64,000 bases of DNA, taken from contig OX621238.1 in the NCBI GenBank assembly GCA_951640165.1, forward strand, positions 27,862,001-27,926,000, read 5' to 3'. A program made the translations under genes and the position numbers. Under the pieces are notes generated by a model. That model did no database searches, was not told where the DNA came from, and saw only the letters and a program-made list of their open reading frames with translations. Source of the stretch: Pseudoips prasinana (taxonomy: Eukaryota > Arthropoda > Insecta > Lepidoptera > Nolidae). Shown piece by piece: positions 1 to 10,743 of the stretch. The first letter of the stretch is position 1. Each line of letters opens with the position of its first letter.

Positions 1-457
1 TGAACCAAGAGTGCCCTGGTTTTGAGTGCACTTCGGAACACATCTCGTTAGCCTTCCAATTAGTGTTCGGATCGACAGTTGAATATTTTATAGATCAGAG
101 TTACATTACTGATAGGATTTTATTATTGTTTATTTTGACATTCGCTTGTCAGTTTTTCCTAGAAATATAACAACGCTGACGTTTTTATACTCACTGAGGT
201 CGTTTGAAGTTATTTTTAATGCTATGCAGAATGCGAATCGTAATTGATTGTGATATTTAACTGATACCTATGAAAATAAGCCATGTTAACAGGAGGTTGT
301 TCATGATCGATCAGCTTGAAGACTTATATGGATAGCGTATTGAAGATCATCAATATATATTGCAATTGCATCTGCTCGTAATGGTTACGGATTAGCATGA
401 TGGCTTTGACTGTTCTGCATGTAAAAGCAACAAAGGACTTAGACTTATCCACAGAAC
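1..457. other. unassigned AT-rich DNA
   Basis: No long open frame, no repeat copy seen elsewhere in the window, and no RNA-like fold was recognised here. Confidence 0.5.
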
Positions 458-592
458 TTTTTTAAGCGCGCCGTTGATGCGCGTTTGTAGCGATTAGCGA
501 TACAAAACAAACCGCTCTGTAGGATAAAAGCGCCCCGTCGCGTCGACGCGCGTTTCTAAACCACGCGTCGACGCGACGGCGCGTTTAAAAAA
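458..592. repeat. GC-rich MITE-like inverted repeat
   Basis: The ends are imperfect inverted repeats: TTTTTTAAGCGCGCCGT at the left, and the reverse complement of TTTTTTAAACGCGCCGT at the right. Inside, 535-550 and 564-579 are perfect 16-bp complements around a 13-base loop, rich in GTCGACGC. The GC content contrasts sharply with the flanks. It fits a small non-autonomous DNA transposon, but no target duplication could be fixed because both edges are A/T runs. Confidence 0.55.
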
Positions 593-599
593 CGTGGTG

Positions 600-778
600 T
601 GCATAGGCCCTTACCACTGTTGTGTCGGCTGGGACATGAAGTGCAGCAACCCGCAGTACTGTGAAATTTGCAAGAACTCGGATCAGGTGCCATGTGATCC
701 GAGTTCTTGCAAATTTCACAGAACTGCTGGTGTTGCAGTTCTTATTGGTTAGACACCGATTCATCGCGACAACAACCA
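600..778. repeat. fold-back repeat with perfect 27-bp stem
   Basis: Positions 659-685 and 695-721 are perfect reverse complements separated by 9 bases. Weaker complementarity continues outward for about 25 bases on each side (around 641-658 and 722-740). No protein meaning was found in either strand. It could be a MITE or a local inverted duplication. Confidence 0.6.
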
Positions 779-972
779 CAACACTACCTAATTAGCTGAT
801 TATCGTGATCATGATCGGCGTTCAAATAGATGAAGGTTAATAATTACTAGATCATTCGTTCAATCGGCTTGAACGTTGAAAATCAATTACGGATCATTTA
901 TGATGTCACATGTGCCCATTAAAAGATTGGAAGCCGTAAAAAGAATGATTTTGGTCTATTAATGGATACAGT

Positions 973-1011
973 TAAAATCAAGATACATCTAATAGAGGTA
1001 TCTTGATTTTA
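973..1011. repeat. short hairpin
   Basis: TAAAATCAAGATAC at 973-986 pairs perfectly with GTATCTTGATTTTA at 998-1011 around an 11-base loop. It sits 26 bp before a MITE copy. Its function is unknown. Confidence 0.6.
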
Positions 1012-1037
1012 CCTTTTGATACCTTTCGATATTTGTA

Positions 1038-1140
1038 CAGACGCCAGCACATCAAGCTACCCAATCTGTCAAATTTCGCCAATTGAAAGTGAAAGTCAAG
1101 AAATTTGCCAGATTGGGGTAGCTGGATGTGCTGGCGTCTG
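1038..1140 (+). mobile_element. TA-flanked MITE, copy 1 (shortened)
   Basis: This starts CAGACGCCAGCACATC and ends with the complementary GATGTGCTGGCGTCTG, flanked by TA at 1036-1037 and 1141-1142. It shares long arms with six other copies in the window, but the central part is about 30 bp shorter than in the 135-bp copies. The TA target duplication and terminal inverted repeats suggest mobilisation by a Tc1/mariner-type transposase (inference). Confidence 0.8.
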
Positions 1141-1142
1141 TA

Positions 1143-2167
1143 CAAAACTTATGTGTATTAGTAAACGGATATCCATTAGTAGCGTATGCTACTTACATGT
1201 ACAAATTACAAAAACAATCCATGCCTGCAATATTGTTATGAAAGGCTTCGGAGATTCCAGTTAACAATCACTTGACACTTCTAACATCAGAGGAAAAACA
1301 GACAAAGTAATTTTAAAGGGTTTCTAAACTATACTGATACGGTGTTTAACTATTGGTCAACTAAGGATAAATCAACTGAACGTGAGTTTAGTGACAACTT
1401 CATCGACGGTAAATTCTTTACATACATAGGTACTCACCAGTTAGTGGGCTAAAACGAAAATAAAATTATTTTGTTACGAAATATTCTGTATCTATAAAAA
1501 ATATTCGAATATTCAGAAAAGTGTTTGTGTATAACTAAGTTTTAATAGACCGTAGCTATGATATTATTACGAATGAACACTTAATTTTAACCGACAGCGT
1601 ATTGTTTGTGCTTAGTGTAGTCACTTAATTAATTCTTTATGAAATTGCCCATCCAAGAAGATCGGTATTTATAGTTCAGAGGATATAAAGTGGTCAGCGA
1701 ACCGGTTAACAACAAGTGCGAAAATAACCTTTCAGGACCTAACAACATTTTACTAGTATTTGAACTTTGAATACATGCATTCAATATAGTATTGGGATAT
1801 GATGTTGGATGTACATAGACGTAGGAAAACTTTGTAATAGTAAGTATACAGAACTCCTAGTACAAGGGGAATTATTGATTGGTTTCTAACTCTGCAAATT
1901 CAAGATACGGGTATTGAAAGAATCAGGAGACAGTTACTAATTCTGATATCCTATATAATAATGTTAAATAAGAAAATTGGTATGAATGGATATTTGTTAC
2001 TCAATCACGCACAAATGGCCGAATAGATTTGGTAAAAATTTGGAAAAGAAATAGGATATACTATGTGACTTAACATCTAAAGGCATATTGTTCTACTCTT
2101 ATACAATTCCGTGTAAATTGCCTTCTATGTGATATTTGTCTTCTATGTAAAGTACCATACATTCGTA
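1143..2167. other. unassigned AT-rich DNA
   Basis: No recognisable gene, RNA or repeat copy was found in this stretch. The short open frames look like chance. Confidence 0.5.
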
Positions 2168-2302
2168 TGCTATAAGGACTTTGTGACATTATTATGCTTT
2201 GTAAACCGTGTGAAATCGATATGTTATGTGGACTGTGTGACATCGACATGCAATGTGAACTGTGTGACATCGGTATGCTATGGGGACTGTGTGACATTGA
2301 CT
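2168..2302 (+). repeat. 27-bp tandem array, five units
   Basis: Five successive 27-bp units share the core GACTGTGTGACATCG, with increasing divergence towards the left end. Because 27 is a multiple of three, each strand reads through as a nine-residue peptide repeat, but there is no other sign of coding. Confidence 0.75.
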
Positions 2303-2722
2303 TTTTTTTTATTATGAATGACCTGTTTATCTAGTGTTGCTCAAATTGCTAAACCAGATGTCGTGAGATAGATCCGCACCCCGCAAAAGTCTTTGTGTAA
2401 TAAGCACGATTATTGGTTTTGTGTCTGAGTGTAATTTATGTATAAAATGTATAAGAATGTTCATCAGTTGTCTGGTTGACATAATGCAGGCTCTGCCTAG
2501 TTAGTAATCAGATAGTAAAGTGTTAGTTCTTCAATATATTTATTTATAATTGATTACCGGTTTTCATGTATAAGATTCTATAACAAACTTTCCAACGATT
2601 CCAGTGTTTCTCAGTAACTGCCACGTCATGCTCTGCACGGTAGCGTAAAAAAAATGACGATTCCACATAAATGGATTTTTTTTACGGAATAATTTTTTTT
2701 TGAATTTGACTTTGACACTGCA
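2303..2722. other. unassigned DNA with small A/T palindrome
   Basis: Apart from a loose GTAAAAAAAAT ... ATTTTTTTTAC inverted repeat around 2644-2684, nothing was recognised. Confidence 0.45.
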
Positions 2723-2725
2723 TAA

Positions 2726-3235
2726 AGGCCGATCCACACTCGCACGAAAACCACGGCGTGAATAGCAGCGCGAAGCGCGGCGCGAATCGCGGTTAATATT
2801 GCCAACAATCTACACTCGCAGGTTCGCGCCGGGCTTCACAGTATAGTTCGCGCTCTTGACGAGTATGCACGTCAAATTTTGTAGTGTATTTGTAAGTAGT
2901 AGGTATGGACAGTGAAACCACTGCAGGTGCTTTAGTATTTTGTGCTCTAGCAATTTATAGTTACGCCTTAAAGAAAACACAATTCAAAAGCAGCACAGAA
3001 AACGGAGATGGTGGATTATCACCATTCACCGAAACTAAGCTACCCGCGAATGTGGAGTCTTGTCGTGTTCACGCGCGCTTCGCGCCTGCGAACCCTTTGT
3101 CGCGGGACAAAAACCGACAATTTTCGGGGAACGAGCCGCGAAGCCGCGAAGAATATGCGAATAGGATCCACACTCATGCTTCGCGGATGCTTCGCGCCTT
3201 CGCGCGCGGACCGCGCGTGAGTGCGGATGCGGCTT
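2726..3235 (+). mobile_element. PIF/Harbinger-like deletion derivative
   Basis: The terminal sequences are imperfect inverted repeats (left GGCCGATCCACACTCGCAC, right end complementary to GCCGCATCCGCACTCACGC). TAA flanks both sides at 2723-2725 and 3236-3238, matching the three-base TWA target of PIF/Harbinger elements. GC-rich, CGCGAAGC-rich subterminal regions surround a short coding remnant. The element is too short to carry a full transposase, so it is non-autonomous. The superfamily call is inference from ends and target size. Confidence 0.5.
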
Positions 3236-3264
3236 TAAATATATACTGCATAGTTATTATTTAG
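2905..3264 (+). pseudogene. remnant reading frame inside the Harbinger-like element
   Basis: An ATG at 2905 opens a 119-codon frame. Only the first 25-30 residues look protein-like, with a hydrophobic stretch (about residues 8-21) followed by basic residues. This reminds me of the N-terminus of insect Harbinger-type proteins, but I cannot verify the match. After about position 3000 the frame runs into the GC-rich terminal region of the element, and past 3235 it leaves the element altogether, so the second half is not real protein. The likely history is an internal deletion that joined the start of a transposon gene to the 3' end of the element. No catalytic residues are present. A genuine host micro-protein is much less likely. 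Confidence 0.35.
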
Positions 3265-4514
3265 ATAATATACTTAGGTAATTAAATATTTATGGTAAAA
3301 TTCGCTTAGATTAATAATTTATTTCATATTTTTGTTCATGTGATTTAATAGTAATTGTTTTGACTTATATATTTTTACCTCTAAAAGGAGGTATATTTTT
3401 TTTATCAAACTGTGTGTAAAGCGTAGCGCTCCGCAAGTAAATAGCGGTAAACTATTCTAGTTTCCTAATTTGGCCTCCCTGATCTGCCCGGGTTTAATAC
3501 AATATCAATATCAGTAAGACATTACTTATAGTCTGCCAACCTTAAAATGGGTACGCACACATGCGCGGCAACCCGTTTCCGGGATTGATTTCGTACAAAT
3601 CCCGCAGAACTGAAAGCCGATCGTGATTTGACTAATCGAAGGATTAGGAACTCGCTCACTTTAAGATATGGGTGAAGACATACGACCGTTTTGTATTTAC
3701 GTATAAGGTACTATTCAAGTGCTAGCAGTGAATATAAATTATCTTCAATTACTTACTATTCAGTGTTAGAGGACTTATACTCTAGAGTGGCACGTTTACG
3801 CACAACATTGATACTCCAAATAGCACTGAATTACCTGATATGCTACAAATATATAATTTCTCTAAAACGTACCTAATCATTTTACTTCAAATTATTTCAA
3901 AAGTAAATAATTATATCGTTTAAATAAATTATCTAAGTCCATTGTTATGTGAATTACTAAACAAATTTAGTAATTATATTGTTTTTCAGCATTACGATCA
4001 CGATCGGCAATAAAAACACACATGCATCAGTTGATAACTTGACTAACATGTACTTTTGTAGCCATTAGGCTCCATTCAACAGCCTCATCAATAAACAACC
4101 AAATATTTTGTAAGAAATGAGGTACTCAAATATATAAACTTCCTTGGAACAATACCACAAACAAGTAAATGAAAAATCGTGAATACGAACCACGAACACC
4201 GGACAGTGACAGCAAAAAAGTCCTTAACATTTTATAGAATCGTAACTTCGCAACGAATGGACTTACATAAATAAAACTATGAAAAATGAATGGCTCAATT
4301 CCTTTATCCCTATTTTTTCCTCCATCGGAGTCCAAATAACGGGCTCGTTTGCCATCTAGGGTCATAAATTCGGCGTCTCTCTGGCCCCACGACCCATTTG
4401 CAATTGAAAGCGTTCTTTATAACAGGATATGTCCGGTCTCACTTTTACGACCCAGTGTACATGCAAGCTCGACCATGCTCCCACTAGCGTAATACGTTCG
4501 CTACTTCCGTATTG
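3239..4514. other. unassigned AT-rich DNA
   Basis: No gene or RNA was recognised. No copy of the window's repeat families was found here. Confidence 0.5.
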
Positions 4515-4565
4515 ACTGCCTCGTTGGTATAGCGGTAGCGTTTGTTAAGGCCCAGAATCCAGTGC
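4515..4565 (+). repeat. SINE head fragment (family B)
   Basis: CTCGTTGGTATAGCGGTAGC matches the tRNA-like A-box region of the SINE at 15718. The rest of the SINE is missing or decayed. Confidence 0.5.
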
Positions 4566-6054
4566 GCAGCTATCTCGTACGCACACTTAGATATTTTACT
4601 AGTTATAAATAGTTGTATGCACTTTTAAAAAGTGTCCTTCGGCGATCTTGTGAAATTAATATTCCGAAGTACAGGAAACAAGTTATTGTAGTTTTTAGTT
4701 TAACTTTTCGTAATCTGGTATAGATGTCAATGTTTTTATACGAAATATTCTAATGAAAAGTCTTACATAATGCAATACATTAGTCCTGCTTATAGTATAA
4801 ATACAATAGTTTGTGAGTATGGATGTATGGTTGTATAAATGCGTTGTTTGTTACTCTTTCACGAGTTTCAGTAATAGAGGTTTTGAAATAAACTTTGAAG
4901 TTATATAGCTTATATATCCGAATTACACAAATGCTATAATTTATAATGTTTTACGTAAATATAACCATGCCACAGCTATTAATAAATAAAATAAAACACT
5001 TAAGTAGACAAGCAAGTCAGTATTAACAATGTTTATTTATTTATTTATTTATTTAAAGGTACACCAACAGCTTCTGAATATAACATTCCAAATAACGATT
5101 GGTACCAAGTTATGGTCTTATACAGTTGCCAATAACAGGTGAACCAACACTCACAAATAGAAATGATAACCTAAGCTAAAAACAAAGTGTAACAATAAAG
5201 ATATATTATTGAATATTTCGTCTTATGTCAGTTGTAAAAGAATATTGTGAAGTAATAACTAAATGAAGAGATATATTAAGTAACAGTTAAACATCGAAAA
5301 CTAATTAGCCTTTTTTAATTTTTTGAAAATATTTGATAGAATAGAAAGACTGTTCAATAAACCATTTTTATATACCTATTTTAAAAACAGTCCAAACTTT
5401 TGTTATGACTTCTAAATGGGCGAAATACTGTTCTTGCTATTCCTTTTGATAAGTGAAAAATATATAAAAGTATAATATTATTCTGAGTCTTTTATGACCG
5501 AAACAATTTCTACGAAAGTGCTGATAATATTTTTATACCCTACATAAAAACTACATGCTCACGCATGCAGTATTTAATAATCAAAAGTTAGCTGGGTCTT
5601 GAATTCTGAGCCTTAAATTCTGAATCGGGCCATAAAGTGTAATTATGATTTTTGTTCCACGAAATTCTCAGCAGCAGCGAAGGCAGTAGCTTGTTAAGCC
5701 GTCGGTCCGGGAACTCCTCTCTCTTGACGTGTTGGCTAGCTTTTTCTGTCAAATCAATAGAGTACACCTTTGTTCGTGCACACAATCGGGCACTATAATT
5801 CTTATGACCCACATAGAACAGTTTCACAGATATTCAAACATGAACAATAATTGCTTAAGTTATTTTAATAGATTTAATATTTTAACGCCGGGCAAAAAGT
5901 TGTATGTTTATTGGCATGTCTGTAGCATCGCAGCTACTTGCGGAGAATGAGCGTAATTTGTACTTACTAATTACTTCCGTATAAATTTATACATAGTAGC
6001 TCCTGCCGAAACATTTTGAACATACCACGCTAATAAATTTTTCACAATTTCATC
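4566..6054. other. unassigned AT-rich DNA with TTTA microsatellite
   Basis: A (TTTA)n run lies at about 5033-5056. The remainder holds only short chance frames. Confidence 0.5.
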
Positions 6055-6137
6055 CTAGAGACGTCCACTACTGGATAGAAGCCTCACCCAAGAATAGGGT
6101 TACGCCATAATCGCCACCGGCTGATATGACGATGATG
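6055..6137 (-). repeat. RTE-derived fragment
   Basis: AGACGTCCACTACTGGATAG is the reverse complement of the RTE 3' end, followed by CGCCATAATCGCCA from the RTE 5' part. This is the same 5'/3' composite seen in the larger RTE deletion derivatives, but strongly decayed. Confidence 0.5.
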
Positions 6138-7657
6138 TTGATTGTATGATTTGTAAGATGATATTCTACACGTTGCCGCGTTGCTTAGTTTCATAAAAAA
6201 TAACCTCCAAAAGTTTCATCAACTGATACATGTTATATATTTACATGTATATACAACAATGTGTTTATGAAAACCTGTTCTACCAATTGAAAGCTTTCGT
6301 TCTTTTTAGTCGGCGGTGGGTTCAATTTGCCCCAGTGTTAATTTAATTATGCTGAAAATAAAGTATCTAATAATAAACGTTACAGTGCCTTAAACGTTTA
6401 ATAGTAAATACTCCCAGTTTCCACTTTCCACCCCAATGCAGACAGTCGCTTTCCCCTCCAAAATTTTAAATTAAAATTTTAATAACACAATTTTGCGATA
6501 ATAAGATCTCTCCCTTAAACAGTAACTAATAAGGCCAATTAAAATTCAAAGATGCTATCTCAACCTTTTAATAGCAGGCCTTAAAGAGCCAAATTGAATT
6601 CGTAGCTATTGGGAAGGTATTCTAATCATACTAAACCAGATAAACAGCTTAATCTGTCGCTTATCTACTCGAAACCGCTATAAACAACCGTATTTCTATC
6701 TGCGTGAACATTAGAATATAATTATCTGAAAACCCAATCGCCTAAAACGCCATAAATAAGAAGCCATTGGCGGCCAAAATCGGGCTGGATTTAGTCATAT
6801 GGACGGGTCTACGCAACGTGGGAGGATAAAACACAAATAGCAATTCGATGGAGTGCATACATCCGCTAATTGATTAGTAATCCGTCAGGAAGCTGATTGG
6901 TCAATGGGTCCGAATAATGCTGCAGATTCGAATTGCGCTAAAAGTCGCAAAAATACTGTTAAGTTTAAGCATAATTCAATGTGTATATATGAAGAGATAG
7001 AGACGATGAATTTTTTTTTTTTTTTTTTTATAAATTGATATTTTTCTAATTCATGAAACTGATAAAATATTCTTTTATGTTTAATGCGATATAGATTCTG
7101 ATAGAATCGTTGTAATTCCAAATTTAATTGATCGCAAAATAGCTAACACGAAATAAGTTTAATAAATATGTTTTCATATTGATTTTGATTCTGAAAAACT
7201 TTCTTCACATTGAAGCTGTAGACATAGAATCAATAAGCCAAGTAGTGGCACAAATGATGTAAACCACAAATAATATGTGTATGGTAGTTGCAGACGTTTG
7301 TTCCTAAATGTATTTCTTGAACTAACTCTTTGTAAGAAATTTTAAATCGTATCTATTTCCCCCAAGAAAATCTAGTCCAATTTGTTACGCTGTGCTCGAT
7401 GAAAACTCGCAATATCCGCAATAATATCAATGAAAAGTTTGTCAATAGATTCTGAATTTCAGATTTATTATGTGGAAGCCGCGAATGCTGCAGTGTTGTA
7501 TTTTATTAACTTAAACAGCAAAGTTAAATCAGCAGCAGTGTATCTACAAGTTTATTTCTATCCACACTCCTACTTACAAAGGACTGATTATAATTGAACC
7601 ACTGAGATTAACATTTAACTAAATATAAAATATTTTTTTAGAACATAGAAACAAAGA
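6138..7657. other. unassigned AT-rich DNA with poly-T
   Basis: A run of about 21 T bases starts near 7009. No gene or shared repeat was recognised. Confidence 0.5.
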
Positions 7658-7918
7658 TATAAAAACCGGCCAAGTGCGAGTCAGACTCACGCACGACGGG
7701 TTCCGTACCATTTACTACAAAAACGAGCAAAAACGTTTGTTGTATGGGAGGGGTTTATTTTATTTTGTTTTTTAGTATTTGTTGTTAAGCGGCAACAGAA
7801 TCCACCTGTCTAACTATCACGGTTCATAAGATACAGCCTGGTGACAGACGGACGGACAGACAGCGAAGTCTTAGTAATAGGGTCCCGTTATACCCTTTAG
7901 GTACGGAACCCTAAAAAT
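7658..7918 (+). repeat. dispersed repeat H
   Basis: This starts around GGCCAAGTGCGAGTCAGACT and ends GGTACGGAACCCTAAAAA, with a GACGGACGGACAGACAG tract before the end. The pattern is widespread in insect genomes in my recollection. Minus-strand relatives lie at 55232-55805 and 50848-51000. Its class (SINE or non-autonomous LINE) is not settled from this window. Confidence 0.65.
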
Positions 7919-8160
7919 TACTGTTTTTTTTTTTTTTTATTTAAAAATTACTTTTTTTGTGTTAAATACAAGTATTTAGTCTACTACTTATCTTATTGAC
8001 GTTTATCTACGACAGTTTGGCAGCAGTATCTTTAACCCACTTTACTTTACAAGGGACAGCAGACATGCTAAAGTAGAACCAATGCTTACCGAAATATCTA
8101 GGTTACGTAATATAGCGCATGCTTTACATGGCAATAGTTAGACGATCTGTATAAACACTT

Positions 8161-8418
8161 ATGACGGTCATCGTAGCCTAGTTGGTAGTGCTCCTGCCTA
8201 CGAAGCTGGTGGTCCTGGGTTCGAATCCCGGTAAGTGCAAATATTTGTGTGATGAGCACGAATATTTGTTTCTGATTCATGTATGTTTTCTATGTATATA
8301 ATTATTTATCTATCTATATAAGTATGTATATCGTCGCCTGATACCCATAGTACAAGTTTTGCTTAGTTTGGGGCTAGGATGATCTGTGTGACATTGTCCC
8401 GAGATATTATTATTATTA
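8161..8418 (+). mobile_element. tRNA-derived SINE, family A
   Basis: The head reads like a tRNA gene: A-box-like TAGCCTAGTTGGTAGTGC and B-box-like GGTTCGAATCCC with proper spacing. It is followed by a non-tRNA body and an (ATT)n tail. A full minus-strand copy sits at 50080-50325. RNA polymerase III would transcribe from the internal boxes (established for SINEs). Confidence 0.8.
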
Positions 8419-9242
8419 CTTAGCTTAGCCCACTTCTGACTATAATACTTTAAATCGAACAGCAGACCACTTAAATAAAATAATAAATAAAAATAAATAA
8501 ATTACTATCAGGTACAACTGATATGTATCTCTTAATTATGTTGGCTTGTATACGTTGCAAAAACTAATGGTTATAGACATCTGTATTCAGTTGTTTTCGG
8601 GTTTCTGTGTATTCCCAAAATCTGATAAAAATAATTTTGCAGTTCTTTACAAAGTATACAATAAAATAAGCCATTTAATTAATTTGAAATTTATATGATT
8701 TTTTAAAATAATATCAGGTTTAATTAAACAATATTATTAAAACTTAACTTATTATTAAAATTACTTTCTATTTATATTCGTATATTGCAATCAGTCAATT
8801 TAAGCATCAGTTCTTCGAATTTAAAGCACAGCTCCAATCAGCTTAGTTAAATTTCTAGTAAGTGTATGTTTTGCAAAGAATATTGTACATATGAAACAGT
8901 TCTTTGAAAAATATACACTAAACGATTTTGTCTTTTCTTAACAAAAAATAAAATAAAACTACTACGACTTAAAAAATATTTTTTCGAGGAATTATGAAAT
9001 TATAATGCCTCAGGAAAAAGCAAGGTTCAAAATAATGTATTACACTTACGTTGTTATTCATAAAACACGAGAAAAAATATGTCCATAAATACACGTGGTC
9101 ATTCTAAGTTGGGAATAACTAGACACAGTTTAAGCCTTTTATCGGAGTTCGACAGGAGACCGAACTGAAATACGACTTGTCACTGCTCGTAGAGATACTG
9201 AAGTCTGATATTCTTTCGTAGTTTGTGTATTTTGTTATTCGA
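8419..9242. other. unassigned AT-rich DNA
   Basis: Nothing was recognised beyond A/T-rich sequence. Confidence 0.5.
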
Positions 9243-9340
9243 CTACTTCAGTGACCTAGTGGTTGCATGTCTAACTGCAGGTTAGGATGCCCTGAATTCA
9301 AATACCGGGGAGGGTAGAAGGAGAGATTTCAGGACATTTC
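9243..9340 (+). repeat. tRNA-like SINE head
   Basis: TGACCTAGTGGTTGCATG followed 40 bases later by GAATTCAAATACCGG resembles A and B boxes. The body is unlike families A-D and is cut short by the next SINE. Confidence 0.45.
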
Positions 9341-9362
9341 TGTAAAGAAAAAATCATAAGTA

Positions 9363-9575
9363 TGTGCGCAAATTATTCCATCACTCTCCTGACCCGATGG
9401 GACGACTAACGACACGACTGAGAAGACTTACGGTAGAGGTCCGAAGGCTTTACGTGCTCTCCAAGGCACGGGCGTGTAAACACCGCCAACTCCCAGACTT
9501 TCATTCATCATTACAGAAAAATTTTGGCCTGACCCGGGATTTGAACCTAAGACCTCATAGTCTGCGATTGATTTA
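9363..9575 (-). mobile_element. SINE family B, minus strand
   Basis: The B-box complement GACCCGGGATTTGAACCTA lies near 9532. The body segments CATCACTCTCCTGACCCGAT and CGGGCGTGTAAACACCGCCA match, in reverse, the copy at 15718-16015. Confidence 0.65.
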
Positions 9576-9737
9576 GGTTTTCTGATGATCAAAATGAGCT
9601 CGCATCTGTATAACACATACAGTGAAATCGTTCTTTAAAGTAATAGGGGGTCGCTAAATTAAATATAATGTATAAAAGAGACAAAATACTACTACTAGAC
9701 TACCCAACTGTGCGGGATATAATATAGCGCACTAGCG

Positions 9738-9965
9738 TGTGCGCAAACACAGAGACAACTTTTATTTCATCACTCTCATGGCCCGACGCGACGGGGCGAC
9801 TAGCAGCAACACGACGGGTAAGAGGTTTGGTAGGCTCCGAGGATCGTGGGTACTGAGAAATGGTTCTCAACAGAAAAATTGTAAAACCACTTATTTGACG
9901 TGATCCGGGATTTGAATCCAGGACCTTCTTATCTGCGGTTGAATACGCTATCGCTAGACCAACGA
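9738..9965 (-). mobile_element. SINE family B, minus strand
   Basis: GTGTGCGCAAACACAG and TCATCACTCTCATGGCCCGA open the reverse of the SINE body. GATCCGGGATTTGAATCCA and GCTATCGCTAGACCAACGA are the reversed B and A boxes. This is the second family B copy within 400 bp in the same orientation. Confidence 0.7.
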
Positions 9966-10309
9966 TGTGTAATTAGTGCTAGAATAATATTCCTCCATAA
10001 ATTGTCCCGTAAACAAAACTGTATAACTAAATTTAAATCCCATACGCGGGACAGTTTAAATCTATCGATATCAATAGTCCGTTATCCGCGGAACCACTTA
10101 AAAAGGGTTTATGTAGTGTAGGTAATAGGATTAGCGCTAGTTGAACGAACATATCTACTAGCAACTACGTACGTAGTGCTGTGTTACTTTCAGAGAGCTT
10201 TTTAGTTTGCTGGAGTATGTCGATACCCTATTTTCAATCGTTTTGACTTTAGAAAACTTTTGCGCATTTATAACTAAATGGACTAGTTACTTACTTATTT
10301 CAAATAGGC
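9966..10309. other. unassigned DNA
   Basis: No gene or shared repeat was recognised. Confidence 0.45.
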
Positions 10310-10465
10310 AGCGGTGACCCTAGGATAACCACTGTCCATACGATAAGTAACTTAAAATGTTATAGTTATGTGGTGTGTGATTAGAACCGGGACTCTGAAG
10401 CCAAGTGACTGCCGGAAATTAAACATCTTTGGCGGTCATCCATCTAAGGACTGACCGCGTGTATG
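10310..10465 (+). repeat. dispersed repeat C, partial
   Basis: It shares GGCGGTCATCCATCTAAGGA and nearby segments with 41060-41350 and with 50560-50780 (reversed). The family carries the phrase 'CATCnATCTAnGGACTGA' and a GTTGCTTAAC-like end. Its class is unknown. Confidence 0.5.
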
Positions 10466-10556
10466 CTTAACCTCGGCTATTTGTAGCAAAGTAGCGCCCA
10501 AACGGATGAATCGATTTTTAATAAGTATTGGAAATTGTAACTTGTATTACTTGTGT

Positions 10557-10743
10557 GTGGCGACCACGAACCGGAAGACGCAGCGTGGGCAGGCCTCCTA
10601 CACGGTGGACCGATGATCTTGTGCGGGTCGCTGGAAATCGCTGGATGCGGATAGCGCAAGACCGGCAATTGTGGTGATCTTTGGGGGAGGCCTTTGTCCA
10701 GCAGTGGACGTCTTTCGGCTGATATGATGATGATGATGATGAT
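10557..10743 (+). mobile_element. 5'-truncated RTE LINE, 3' end
   Basis: It begins at GTGGCGACCACGAACCGGAA, matching 45267 onward in the full-length RTE, and runs to GTCTTTCGGCTGATATGATG followed by a (GAT)n tail. The 5' truncation is typical of target-primed reverse transcription. Confidence 0.85.

Noticed and set aside
585..779. 64-codon minus-strand frame
   Set aside because: It is produced by the fold-back repeat at 600-778, with the two arms read through.
8161..8240. tRNA-like sequence with good A and B boxes
   Set aside because: It is the head of a SINE: the acceptor stem does not close, a SINE body and (ATT)n tail follow, and a reversed copy exists at 50080-50325.
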